From positions 310,001-374,000 of the forward strand of contig CANMFL010000005.1 in the NCBI GenBank assembly GCA_947497185.1: 64,000 nt of DNA, written 5' to 3'. This DNA comes from an uncultured Paracoccaceae bacterium (GTDB taxonomy: Bacteria > Pseudomonadota > Alphaproteobacteria > Rhodobacterales > Rhodobacteraceae). Below the pieces are notes generated by a model. The model was not told where the DNA came from. It made no database searches and saw only the letters and a list, made by a program, of their open reading frames with translations. Below, piece by piece: positions 8,795 through 17,336 of the stretch. Position numbers and translations under genes: made by a program. Within the stretch, counting starts at the first letter, position 1. Each line of letters begins with the position of its first letter.

Positions 8795-9460
8795 ATGCGA
8801 TTTCTGCTGGTCGAAGATAACCATGACTTGGGGCAATCCGTGCAAACGCGATTGTCGCTGGATGGGCATGCCGTGGATTGGGCCGTGTCGCTAGGCGATG
8901 CAGAGGATCATTTAGCGACCGCGAGCTACGATTTGATCTTGCTGGATATCATGCTGCCGGACGGGGATGGACGCGATTTTTTGGCGTCACACAGGCGGGC
9001 AAAACGCGACACACCTGTAATCGTGATGACGGCCAGATCAGCGGTGGCAGACAGGGTCGCGCTGCTTGATACTGGTGCGGATGATTATGTGACAAAACCC
9101 TTTGATTTTACAGAGTTAGAGGCCAGAGTTCGCGCAGTTTTGCGGCGTCGTGGCGGCGCAGCTCAGACCGCATTAACCTACGCTGACCTTACGTTCGATC
9201 CATTGGCCGCGACGGTCACAATTAACGGGCAGACCAAAGAGTTGCGCAATCGCGAATTGCGCCTGTTTGAGGTGCTTGTCGCGGCCCCTGATCGCATCTT
9301 TTCCAAAGGTCAGTTGTGCGACAGATTGCTATCGGCGGCAGAGGCCGTGACCGACAACGCGATCGAGGTTTACGTTGGTCGTTTGCGCAAAAAACTGGAA
9401 GGATCGCGGGCTAAAATCGAGACCGTGCGCGGCGTTGGATATCGGTTAACCGAAACATGA
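8795..9460 (+). CDS. OmpR-family response regulator, TctD-like
   Basis: This 221-residue regulator has a receiver domain (residues 1-118) with acidic D8, phosphorylation site D51 in LLLDIMLPDGDG, T79 and K101, followed by a winged-helix DNA-binding domain (about 125-221) ending GVGYRLTE. The start at 8795 is preferred over in-frame codons at 8768 and 8777 because AGGCGG precedes it at good spacing and the fold begins there. It overlaps the kinase gene by 4 nt. The position opposite tctCBA makes it the likely activator of that operon in response to a carboxylate. Confidence 0.93.
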   Translation: MRFLLVEDNHDLGQSVQTRLSLDGHAVDWAVSLGDAEDHLATASYDLILLDIMLPDGDGRDFLASHRRAKRDTPVIVMTARSAVADRVALLDTGADDYVTKPFDFTELEARVRAVLRRRGGAAQTALTYADLTFDPLAATVTINGQTKELRNRELRLFEVLVAAPDRIFSKGQLCDRLLSAAEAVTDNAIEVYVGRLRKKLEGSRAKIETVRGVGYRLTET

Positions 9461-10842
9461 TGACCGTGTTCAGCCCTGCGGGATCGATTCGCAGGCGGCT
9501 TGTGGTGATTCTGTTGGTGGTGGCCGCCGTCTTGGCCGGATTGCTGTTTGTGTCGGTCAGAACAGTGGCAAATACGGCGGTAGAAACAACGCAGGACGCC
9601 ATTCTGGGCGCGGCAACCGTCGCTATTGCCGAAGAATTGCGCGGTGGCGAGGATGGATTAACCATCGACATCCCCTATGCCGCCTTTTCGATGTTGGGTG
9701 CGACTGGCCAAGACCGCGTATTTTATCGCATCTTGGTCGGCGCCGAGACGGTGACTGGCTACGCGGATTTACCTCTGCCAGATGCGCCATTAAGCGGTTT
9801 GAAACCCACGTTTTTCTCGCAACAATATGACGGCGACGTGGTGCGGACGGGGGCCGTGTCGCGGTCTGTATTGGTCGACGGCAGGTCGCAGATCGTCAGG
9901 GTTCTGGTCGCTCAAACCCGCACCGCCCAAGACGTAATTTCGCGGCAAATGGCGAACCAAGCAGCGGCCTTGGGGCTTGGATTTTTTGTGTTTGCAGCGA
10001 TTTTGTCCATATTTACAGCGCGTTCAGTCCTGACACCGCTGAACCGTCTGGCCGAGGCCATGGGGCGACGCGGACCGCAAGATTTGCGCCCCGTGGACAG
10101 GGCCGTGCCGACAGAGCTCGCGCCACTGATGCAAGCGTTGAACGGCTTTATCGCACGGTTGCGCGGCGCGTTGACCCGCACGGAAACCTTTATCACCGAA
10201 GCCGCACATCATGTCCGGACGCCGCTTGCCACGGTCCGCGTGCAAGCCGAAATCGCGATGCGTCAGACCGACGATGACGCGCTACGGGCGACACTGCGCA
10301 ATATCATTCGGGCGGTGGACGATAGCGCGCGGTCTGCGGGGCAGTTGCTGGATCACGCGACGGTTGTGTACCGCGCCGATCAACGGGCCGACGAATTGGT
10401 GGCGCTTGCTCCGTTGGTTCTAGACGTCGTGGACAGTTTTTCGCCGACTGCCGATATGCGCGATATTACCTTGCGTGTCGACGCGCCGGACGAGGTGATT
10501 GCACTCCAATTTGACCGGCTCTTGATCGAAAGCGCGTTGCGTAACCTGATTGATAACGCTGTGAAATATTCCTACGCAGACGGTATTGTCGATGTTCAAC
10601 TGTCGACTGATGACACATTCGCAAAGTTGCAGGTGCTGGATCGCGGGCGTGGGATCGGAGATGGGAATAGCGTGCAATTAGCGGCGCGATTTAAACGCGG
10701 TGAAAACGTGGGCGATGTGGTTGGATCAGGTCTTGGGCTGACGATTGTGCGTGATGTGACACGAGCGATTGGCGGCAGCTTTGACATCAAAGAACGACAG
10801 GGAGGTGGCACATGCGCCATATTATTGTTGCCGCTGGCTTAA
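9457..10842 (+). CDS. Sensor histidine kinase, TctE-like
   Basis: This 461-residue inner-membrane kinase partners the TctD-like regulator. A first membrane helix (about residues 10-32) and a second (about 165-190) bracket a roughly 130-residue periplasmic sensor domain. A HAMP-like linker, an H-box EAAHHVRTPLA with predicted phospho-His at 252, the N-box RNLIDNAVKYS and the G-boxes DRGRGI and GSGLGLTIV follow. The overlap of 4 nt with the regulator and 31 nt with the downstream binding-protein gene indicates coupled translation of all three. Confidence 0.93.
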   Translation: MMTVFSPAGSIRRRLVVILLVVAAVLAGLLFVSVRTVANTAVETTQDAILGAATVAIAEELRGGEDGLTIDIPYAAFSMLGATGQDRVFYRILVGAETVTGYADLPLPDAPLSGLKPTFFSQQYDGDVVRTGAVSRSVLVDGRSQIVRVLVAQTRTAQDVISRQMANQAAALGLGFFVFAAILSIFTARSVLTPLNRLAEAMGRRGPQDLRPVDRAVPTELAPLMQALNGFIARLRGALTRTETFITEAAHHVRTPLATVRVQAEIAMRQTDDDALRATLRNIIRAVDDSARSAGQLLDHATVVYRADQRADELVALAPLVLDVVDSFSPTADMRDITLRVDAPDEVIALQFDRLLIESALRNLIDNAVKYSYADGIVDVQLSTDDTFAKLQVLDRGRGIGDGNSVQLAARFKRGENVGDVVGSGLGLTIVRDVTRAIGGSFDIKERQGGGTCAILLLPLA

Positions 10843-11825
10843 CTCTTTGGGCCTCCATGTCAGGCGCTTACGAGATTGAAGAACAAGCCGTTTTTGACGG
10901 CGGCGAGGCGGAATTGTCGATCCTCTCGACCACCGACACCGAAGTTTTCGCCCCTTTGATCGCAGCGTTTCAGGCGGCCAATCCTGGTGTCACGCTGCGC
11001 TACACCGTCGCCACAAGCCAGCAGGTGTTTGCGGCGTTGCAAGAGAATGCAGCGTTTGACCTCGCGATTTCTTCGGCGATGGATTTGCAACTGAAATTGG
11101 CCAATGACGGTTTCGCCGTGGCGCATGGATCGACCGAAACTGCAGCGCTGCCGGATTGGGCGCGGTGGCGTGATCAGCTTTTTGCGTTTTCACAGGAACC
11201 CGTTGTGATCATTGCTTCAAAGGCCGCGTTCGATGGCAAACCACCACGCACCCGCGCCGAATTGATCGACGTGTTGCGCGATGATCCTGGCCGCTTTGTC
11301 GGGCGCATCGGGACCTACGACCCGATGATGTCAGGCGCTGGATACCTGTTTGCGACGCAAGATGCGCGGCAATCGGACACAAGTTGGCGATTGGCCGAGG
11401 TTGTGGGCGGATTGAATCCGAAATTATTTACCACAAGCGGGAGTATGATTTCAGAGGTGCAGTCAGGTGAATTAGCTTTGGCATACAACGTGTTAGGGTC
11501 TTACGCATCGCAACGGCTGAGCGGTGGGGACGCAGTGATGATCGAAGCGTTGGATTTTACGCATGTTCTATTGCGCACAGCCCTGATCCCGCGCACGGCT
11601 GAACGGGCGGATTTGGGTGCCACATTTTTGGATTTCTTACTGTCCGAGGAAGGCCAGCAGTTGATCGAGAATGAGACCGGAATGCCGCGGATTAATGAGG
11701 CGGCATTGGCGGCGGGGCCACATCTGCGGCCGATCAGGCTAGATCCGGGGTTGTTGGTGTTTATGGACCCGTTGATGCGCCAGCAGTTTCTGAACGAATG
11801 GACCGCTGCCGTGGTGCAGGATTGA
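10812..11825 (+). CDS. Periplasmic solute-binding protein (family 1), orphan, linked to TctDE
   Basis: This 337-residue protein has a short signal peptide (MRHIIVAAGLTLWASMSGA) and an extracellular-solute-binding fold of the iron/spermidine-type family (LSILSTTDTEVFAPLIAAF near residue 35; the GTYDPMMSGAGYLFA segment near 165-180). No ABC permease or ATPase accompanies it. Its start lies inside the kinase gene (31-nt overlap). The inference is that it acts with the sensor kinase, presenting a ligand to the periplasmic domain, rather than feeding a transporter; an import role with permeases elsewhere is the alternative. Confidence 0.82.
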   Translation: MRHIIVAAGLTLWASMSGAYEIEEQAVFDGGEAELSILSTTDTEVFAPLIAAFQAANPGVTLRYTVATSQQVFAALQENAAFDLAISSAMDLQLKLANDGFAVAHGSTETAALPDWARWRDQLFAFSQEPVVIIASKAAFDGKPPRTRAELIDVLRDDPGRFVGRIGTYDPMMSGAGYLFATQDARQSDTSWRLAEVVGGLNPKLFTTSGSMISEVQSGELALAYNVLGSYASQRLSGGDAVMIEALDFTHVLLRTALIPRTAERADLGATFLDFLLSEEGQQLIENETGMPRINEAALAAGPHLRPIRLDPGLLVFMDPLMRQQFLNEWTAAVVQD

Positions 11826-11851
11826 AAATGCGGTACGCTTGCCAGCGGGGC

Positions 11852-11873
11852 GAGTTGTTCTGGCGAAATGAAG
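11852..11873 (+). repeat. Dispersed 22-bp repeat, copy 1
   Basis: Begins GAGTTGTT, has C at the variable ninth position, then TGGCG and ends AATGAAG. It lies between the converging binding-protein gene and DUF6476 gene, touching the stop codon of the latter. Four other copies, all on the plus strand, are at 15351, 36257, 44869 and 61656. Confidence 0.8.
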
Positions 11874-12182
11874 TTAAGGCGCGGTGATTTGGATCGACTG
11901 GATCAATGCGTTGCTGCTGCGGTCATAGACGAGAATTTGATCGTCGGTGGTGACGACGCCGAACCAGTCCTGGCCTTGGGTAAATGAGTAAGCGCTGGTG
12001 CCTTCGGGCAGGGTGATGCGGTCGGGCAATGGCAGCGGGTCGCGATTCAAGCGGATGACAAAGGTCGTTATCATCAGTATGAAGCCCGCAATCATCACAA
12101 CCGTCAACACCGTGACCAACCGTTTCAGGTAGGTCAGATGTGGCGGAAGCGCCTCGGGAATGTCATCCATGTCTGCGACCAT
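11874..12182 (-). CDS. DUF6476 family small membrane protein
   Basis: This 102-residue protein has one strong membrane helix (about residues 24-46) after a short acidic, proline-rich N-terminus, followed by a periplasmic domain predicted to be beta-rich. It matches a Rhodobacterales-specific family of unknown function regularly found opposite the RluD-type synthase gene. The start may be ATG 12182 (MVADMDD) or ATG 12170; both lie inside or next to the start of the divergent pseudouridine synthase gene. The protein-like reading does not continue upstream, although the frame stays open. No function is assigned. Confidence 0.75.
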   Translation of the reverse strand: MVADMDDIPEALPPHLTYLKRLVTVLTVVMIAGFILMITTFVIRLNRDPLPLPDRITLPEGTSAYSFTQGQDWFGVVTTDDQILVYDRSSNALIQSIQITAP

Positions 12183-13200
12183 CGTACAGTTCTCCATTGC
12201 GGACAATCCGCCGCCGCGTCTTGATAAGGCGTTGGCCCGCGATGTGCCAGAGGGCGCGTCGCTGTCGCGGTCCCGCTTGGCAAAATTGATTGCGGATGGG
12301 GCGGTAAAGGTTGACGGCGTTGTTGTTGTCGATCCGCGGTTCCGCGTGGTTGAGGATGCGGAAATTACAGTGGCCGTTGAGGTCGCCGAGGAAAGCCATA
12401 TTGGCGCTGAAGATATCCCGCTGGATGTGGTGTATGAGGACGACGACCTGATTGTCGTGAATAAACCCGTCGGCATGGTTGTGCATCCGGCACCGGGCAC
12501 ACCGGGTGGGACGCTTGTGAATGCGCTGATCCATCATTGTGGCGAGACGCTTAGCGGTGTTGGTGGTATGAAACGGCCCGGTATTGTGCACCGCATTGAT
12601 AAAGAAACCTCCGGCCTGTTGGTCGCTGCGAAATCGGATCGTGCGCATCACGGGCTGGCGAAACAATTCGCCGACCACTCGGTCGAACGACGCTATCTGG
12701 CGATTTGTTATGGTGAGCCCTCGTCGAATGATCCGCGTCTGCGCGGGATCAAAGGCGCGTCGTTTGAGGCGAGTAACATCTTGCGGGTGCAAACGTTCTT
12801 GGGCCGTCACAAGACAGATCGCCAACGCCAAGCCGTGTCGTTTGATGTGGGTCGCCATGCGGTGACGCGCGCGCGGATCGTGCAATCGCTGGGCACACCT
12901 GCGGTTGCGGCACTGTTGGAATGCTGGCTTGAGACGGGCCGGACCCACCAGATCCGTGTGCATATGGCGCACTGCGGGCATTCGCTGATCGGTGATCCGG
13001 TGTATGGTGGGCGGCGCAAACTGTCACCCAAAGCGGTCGGGCAGGCGGGTGTTGATGCTGTTGCAAGCTTCCGCAGGCAGGCGCTGCATGCCGCGACATT
13101 GGGCTTTGTGCATCCGGTTACAAAAGAAGACATGGAGTTCGAGGCCCCGATGCCCGCCGATATGAGCAAACTTTTGCGCGCTCTTGGTGGTCAGGGCTGA
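12160..13200 (+). CDS. rluD: RluA-family 23S rRNA pseudouridine synthase (RluD-type)
   Basis: This 346-residue enzyme converts specific uridines of 23S rRNA to pseudouridine. An N-terminal S4 RNA-binding domain (about residues 15-75) precedes the catalytic domain. The catalytic motif HRIDKETSGLLV contains the nucleophilic Asp (near residue 148), and the late motif GRTHQIRVHMAH is typical of the RluA family. The start is ATG 12160 or 12169 (MSATIVQFS), neither with a strong ribosome site. The first codons overlap the divergent DUF6476 gene. The RluC/RluD distinction is by length and domain order only. Confidence 0.9.
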   Translation: MSSMSATIVQFSIADNPPPRLDKALARDVPEGASLSRSRLAKLIADGAVKVDGVVVVDPRFRVVEDAEITVAVEVAEESHIGAEDIPLDVVYEDDDLIVVNKPVGMVVHPAPGTPGGTLVNALIHHCGETLSGVGGMKRPGIVHRIDKETSGLLVAAKSDRAHHGLAKQFADHSVERRYLAICYGEPSSNDPRLRGIKGASFEASNILRVQTFLGRHKTDRQRQAVSFDVGRHAVTRARIVQSLGTPAVAALLECWLETGRTHQIRVHMAHCGHSLIGDPVYGGRRKLSPKAVGQAGVDAVASFRRQALHAATLGFVHPVTKEDMEFEAPMPADMSKLLRALGGQG

Positions 13201-13294
13201 AACAATCATTCCCATGTGCGTGAGCGCACGGATTTAGCCCTTCACGCGGCGGGCTTGGGTATTCATACATTGGTAAGCAAATGCGGGTAGGTGA

Positions 13295-13323
13295 CTTGAA
13301 CGGGTCCGCCATCGCCCCCATAT
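13295..13323 (+). promoter_or_regulatory. Sigma-32-type promoter of rpoH
   Basis: CTTGAA (13295-13300) and CCCCATAT (13316-13323) are separated by 15 nt. Both boxes match the heat-shock consensus (CTTGAA and CCCCATNT). Transcription would start near 13330, leaving a leader of about 48 nt before rpoH and implying autoregulation. Not experimentally shown here. Confidence 0.75.
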
Positions 13324-13377
13324 CCATGTTAAGCCCTTATACATAGGGTCGCCCAATCAGGGTAGGGAGTACAAGAA

Positions 13378-14274
13378 ATGAGTAGTTACGCAAATCTGCC
13401 GGCACCATCCCCAGAACAGGGGCTGAACCGCTATATGCAAGAAATTCGCAAGTTCCCGATGCTAGAGCCAGAGCAGGAATATATGCTCGCCAAGCGTTGG
13501 GTTGACCACGAAGACACCGATGCCGCGCACCAAATGGTCACGTCGCACCTGCGCTTGGCCGCAAAAATTGCGATGGGATACCGTGGTTACGGCTTGCCGC
13601 AAGCCGAGGTCATTTCCGAAGCCAACGTTGGCCTGATGCAGGCTGTGAAACGATTCGATCCAGAAAAAGGGTTCCGTTTGGCGACCTATGCGATGTGGTG
13701 GATCAGGGCGTCCATTCAGGAATATATCCTGCGGTCATGGTCGCTTGTGAAACTCGGGACGACCTCTGCGCAAAAGAAACTGTTCTTTAACCTGCGCAAA
13801 GCTAAAAATCGGATTGGTGCCCTGGAAGAGGGCGATCTGCGTCCTGAAAACGTCGCACGGATCGCCAATGACCTCGGTGTGACCGAAACCGAAGTTGTGT
13901 CCATGAACCGCCGCATGTCGGGTGGCGACGCGTCGTTGAATGCGACCGTCGGTTCCGAAGGCGAAGGGACGATGCAATGGCAGGATTGGCTCGAAGACGA
14001 AAGCGCGAACACTGCTTCGGACTATGAAGAAAGTGACGAGCTGGGTGCGCGTCGCGAAATTTTGGCCGAAGCGATGGGCGTTTTGAATGACCGCGAAAAG
14101 GACATTCTGATGCAACGCCGTCTGGCCGAGGAAACGATCACGTTGGAAGACTTGAGCGGGAAATATGACGTGTCCCGCGAACGGATTCGCCAGATCGAAG
14201 TCCGTGCGTTCGAGAAATTGCAGACCGAAATGCACAAACTTGCAAAAGAAAAAGGGATGTTTGAGACCGCGTAA
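13378..14274 (+). CDS. rpoH: Heat-shock sigma factor RpoH (sigma-32)
   Basis: This 298-residue alternative sigma factor directs RNA polymerase to heat-shock and oxidative-stress promoters. Region 1.2/2 runs from LNRYMQEIRKFPMLEPEQE through the region 2.4 segment with YAMWWIRASIQEYILRSWSL. The RpoH-type stretch QKKLFFNLRKAK follows region 2, and region 4 ends with the helix-turn-helix SRERIRQIEVRAFEKL. Rhodobacterales often carry two paralogues (RpoHI and RpoHII), and which one this is cannot be decided without the other. The sequence GGTAGGGAG upstream is a plausible ribosome site. Confidence 0.95.
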   Translation: MSSYANLPAPSPEQGLNRYMQEIRKFPMLEPEQEYMLAKRWVDHEDTDAAHQMVTSHLRLAAKIAMGYRGYGLPQAEVISEANVGLMQAVKRFDPEKGFRLATYAMWWIRASIQEYILRSWSLVKLGTTSAQKKLFFNLRKAKNRIGALEEGDLRPENVARIANDLGVTETEVVSMNRRMSGGDASLNATVGSEGEGTMQWQDWLEDESANTASDYEESDELGARREILAEAMGVLNDREKDILMQRRLAEETITLEDLSGKYDVSRERIRQIEVRAFEKLQTEMHKLAKEKGMFETA

Positions 14275-14298
14275 GCGTCGGGCATCTTGAAAAGTCAG

Positions 14299-14326
14299 GC
14301 CGCTGCGGGAAACTGCGGCGGCTTTT
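14299..14326 (+). terminator. Intrinsic terminator of rpoH
   Basis: 8-bp stem GCCGCTGC/GCGGCGGC (one G-U pair) with an 8-nt loop, followed by TTTT, starting 25 nt after the rpoH stop. Confidence 0.75.
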
Positions 14327-14387
14327 GCGTTTCGCGGTTTTAACGTCGCTGTGTTGCCGCTAACATTCCTCCAAATGGGAGAGAGAC

Positions 14388-15352
14388 ATGACAATTCAAT
14401 GGGGCGTCTTGGGCGCATCTAGCTTTGCGCGCGACAACATGGCACCGGCTATACACGCAGCTAAAGGCGCAAATTTTGCAGCGTTAGCAACATCAAGCGC
14501 AGACAAAGCTGCAGGATTTCAGGCCTACGCGCCGGATATCGCAGTTTATACCGATTATGACGCGATGCTTGCGGACCCGAAGATCGACGCGATTTATATC
14601 CCGCTACCCAACCATTTACACGTGCCATGGACGATCAAGGCGCTTGAGGCTGGCAAACATGTTTTGTGCGAAAAACCTATCGCGTTGAAAGCAAGCGATT
14701 TTGATGACCTGATAGCCGCGCGAGACCGGTCAGGATTGGTCGCCGCCGAAGCCTTTATGATTCCGCATCATGCACAATACGCTCGCGCGAAAGAATTGGT
14801 TGCGTCTGGTGCTATTGGCGATTTGGTCCATATCGACGGGACTTTTAGCTATAATAATGCAGAAGATTTGGGCAATATCCGCAACGATCCGGCGAAGGGG
14901 GGGGCGCCCTACCTGACATTGGTGTGTATCCGATTGGGGCGGCACGTCTGGTATCCGGCCAGGAACCGCAGTCGATCACATTGTCGAATTTACGATACGA
15001 GCACGGGGTGGACGTGTTTGCGCAGGTCGCAGCTGATTTTGAAACCTGTAGTTTCTCGGCCGTGGTGTCGATGCGGATGATGAATTATCAACAGATGACG
15101 TTTCACGGGACAACTGGTGTGCTGCGGCTAACCTGCCCGTTCAATGCAAATAAGGCTGATGTTGCCGAGCTTGTTCTCGATCAAAACGGAGCGGCGCGGA
15201 TGGTGCAGCGCTGGCCAGAAGAAAGCCAATATGTCCGGCAAGTAGAAAGTTTCTGTGCTGCTGTGCGTGGTGAGACGTCTTATCCGGTGCCGCTAGAGTG
15301 GAGCCGCGGCACGCAAGAGATGTTGGATTTGATTTACGCCGCAGCGCAGTGA
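14388..15352 (+). pseudogene. Gfo/Idh/MocA-family oxidoreductase, frameshifted at a G-run
   Basis: Together two frames encode one NAD(P)-dependent oxidoreductase of about 321 residues. The N-terminal Rossmann part starts at ATG 14388 (WGVLGASSFA; CEKPIAL motif near residue 95) and reads to the run of eight G at 14897-14904. The C-terminal part continues in another frame with GALPDIGVYPIGAARL to TGA 15350-15352. A ninth G would restore the usual GGGAL...DIG family motif. Without it the first frame runs on to 15080 with unrelated residues. This may be a true loss of function, slippage, or a sequencing error. The substrate, a sugar or inositol in most relatives, is unknown. Confidence 0.8.
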
Positions 15353-15372
15353 GTTGTTTTGGCGAAATGAAG
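15351..15372 (+). repeat. Dispersed 22-bp repeat, copy 2
   Basis: Same sequence as copy 1 with T at the variable position. It begins inside the stop codon of the frameshifted oxidoreductase gene and is followed by a GC-rich hairpin at 15377-15400. Confidence 0.8.
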
Positions 15373-15376
15373 GCGA

Positions 15377-15400
15377 GGGCGGCGCGATAAAACGCCGCCC
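15377..15400. terminator. GC hairpin between converging genes
   Basis: GGGCGGCG (15377-15384) and CGCCGCCC (15393-15400) form an 8-bp stem with loop CGATAAAA. No U-run follows on either strand, so terminator activity is uncertain. Confidence 0.45.
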
Positions 15401-15408
15401 TAAGTGCG

Positions 15409-17229
15409 TTAGTCTTCCATCGCTTCAAGTTCGTCGATGAAACCTTCGATCATCGATAGGCCCTTGTCCCAGAACTTGGGGTCTGATGCGTCGAGTCCAA
15501 AGGGGGCAAGCAGTTCTTTATGGTGCTTTGATCCGCCCGCTTTGAGCATATCAAAGTATTTTTCTTTGAAATCGGGATCGCCTTCTTCGTAGACCGCGTA
15601 CAACGCATTGACCAAACCGTCGCCGAACGCATAGGCGTAGACGTAGAACGGCGAGTGTACAAAGTGCGGGATGTAGGCCCAGAAGGTTTCATAACCTGGT
15701 GTGAAATCAAAGACTTCGCCAAGCGATTCGGCTTGGACGGACATCCAGAGCGCGTTGATATCGTCCGGTGTCAGTTCGCCTTGGGCGCGTGCGGCGTGCA
15801 ATTTGCATTCGAAATCGTAGAACGCGATTTGGCGCACGACCGTGTTGATCATGTCTTCGACTTTACCAGCGAGCAAAACCTTGCGCTCTTGCTTGGTTTT
15901 CGCACCTTCGAGCAATTTGCGGAACGTTAGCATCTCCCCAAAGACCGACGCCGTTTCTGCGAGAGTCAGTGGCGTGGACGACAAGAGTTCGCCTTGCTCT
16001 GCTGCCAAAATTTGGTGAACGCCGTGGCCCAATTCATGCGCCAACGTCATCACGTCGCGTGGTTTGCCAAGGTAGTTCAGCATCACATAGGGGTGGACGG
16101 TCGTGACGGTGGGGTGCGCAAATGCGCCGGGGGCTTTGCCGGGTTTCACGGGCGCGTCGATCCAACCGTCGGTGAAGAACGGCCTTGCCAGCTCGGCCAT
16201 TTCAGGCGCGAAATCTGCGTAAGCGTCCATGACTGTTTGCTGCGCTTCGCCCCAGCCGATTGAGCGTTCGCTTTCCATTGGCAACGGCGCGTTTCGGTCC
16301 CACGTTTCCATCCGCTCAAGGCCTAACCATTTGGCTTTCAACGCATAATAACGGTGCGACAGGCGCGGGTAGGCGGCGACAACGGCGTCGCGCAGGGCCT
16401 CGACGACCTCGGCCTCAACATGGTTGGCCAAATGACGACCCGCTTGCGGGGATGGCATTTTCCGCCAGCGATCTTCGATTTCTTTTTCTTTAGCGAGCGT
16501 ATTGTGGACCCGCGCGAACGTCTTGATGTTCTCTTGGAAAACATCGGCCAGCGCATGTGTCGCGGCCTCGCGTTTGCTGCGGTCTTGCTCGGTGAGCAGG
16601 TTTAGCGTCGCCTCAAGGTTCAGCGTTTCGCCGTTAACCTCGAATTCGAGCCCGGCCATGGTTTCGTCAAACAACCGGTTCCACGCCGCCGCACCAACGG
16701 TGGACTGGTCGTGCAGGAATTTCTCCAACTCATCAGACAATTGGTGCGGCTTCATCGCACGCATCCGGTCGAACACAGGCTTGTAACGCGCAAGATCAGT
16801 ATTCGCGGCGAGCAACCCGTCAAGGTGGTCATCGTCTAGGCGATTGAATTCCAAGCCATAAAAGACGAGCGGCGTAGTAAACGCCGTGATCTTGTCCTGC
16901 ATGTCGGCCATGAATTTGGCGCGATCGCTGTCCGTTGTGATCTGGTAATAGCGCAGGCCCGCATAGGACATGATGCGTCCGGCGATGATGTCGATTTGCT
17001 CGTAACGTTGAACGGCGTTTAGCAGGTCGTCCGCGTTCAGCGTGTCCAGCTTACCTTCGTAATCATTGGCAAAATCGGCGCAGGCCGTGTCGAGCCAATC
17101 CATATCCTTGCTGATCTCGGGACCATCGGGGCTAGGGTAGAGGTCAGTGAGATCCCATTCTGGCAGGTCGCCAAATTTGTTGTGGCCGCCTGTGGGATTG
17201 GCGTCGTGGACTTGCGGGTGACTACGCAT
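15409..17229 (-). CDS. pepF: Oligoendopeptidase F family M3 metallopeptidase
   Basis: This 606-residue cytoplasmic zinc peptidase degrades short peptides. The catalytic HELGH motif (H398, E399, H402) lies in LAHELGHGVHQ, with the third ligand Glu expected about 25 residues later in the SVFGEMLTF stretch. The length and the YVYAYAFGDGLVNALY segment fit the M3B PepF group. The ATG at 17229 is chosen because AGAAGAGG stands 7 nt upstream; an in-frame TTG at 17247 would put that ribosome site inside the coding region. No signal peptide is seen. It appears monocistronic. Confidence 0.93.
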   Translation of the reverse strand: MRSHPQVHDANPTGGHNKFGDLPEWDLTDLYPSPDGPEISKDMDWLDTACADFANDYEGKLDTLNADDLLNAVQRYEQIDIIAGRIMSYAGLRYYQITTDSDRAKFMADMQDKITAFTTPLVFYGLEFNRLDDDHLDGLLAANTDLARYKPVFDRMRAMKPHQLSDELEKFLHDQSTVGAAAWNRLFDETMAGLEFEVNGETLNLEATLNLLTEQDRSKREAATHALADVFQENIKTFARVHNTLAKEKEIEDRWRKMPSPQAGRHLANHVEAEVVEALRDAVVAAYPRLSHRYYALKAKWLGLERMETWDRNAPLPMESERSIGWGEAQQTVMDAYADFAPEMAELARPFFTDGWIDAPVKPGKAPGAFAHPTVTTVHPYVMLNYLGKPRDVMTLAHELGHGVHQILAAEQGELLSSTPLTLAETASVFGEMLTFRKLLEGAKTKQERKVLLAGKVEDMINTVVRQIAFYDFECKLHAARAQGELTPDDINALWMSVQAESLGEVFDFTPGYETFWAYIPHFVHSPFYVYAYAFGDGLVNALYAVYEEGDPDFKEKYFDMLKAGGSKHHKELLAPFGLDASDPKFWDKGLSMIEGFIDELEAMED

Positions 17230-17336
17230 CTTAAAACCTCTTCTCAAATGTCTCCCCGTACATAGGCGTTGGTGACTGATGATGAAAGGCTGGACAGGTT
17301 TTTGCGCCCAATCACGCCTAAAAACGTGATGTTACG

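Noticed and set aside
12163-12981. A 272-residue open frame antisense to the pseudouridine synthase.
   Set aside because: High His/Arg content and no recognisable motif. The plus strand has full RluA-family motifs over the same bases.
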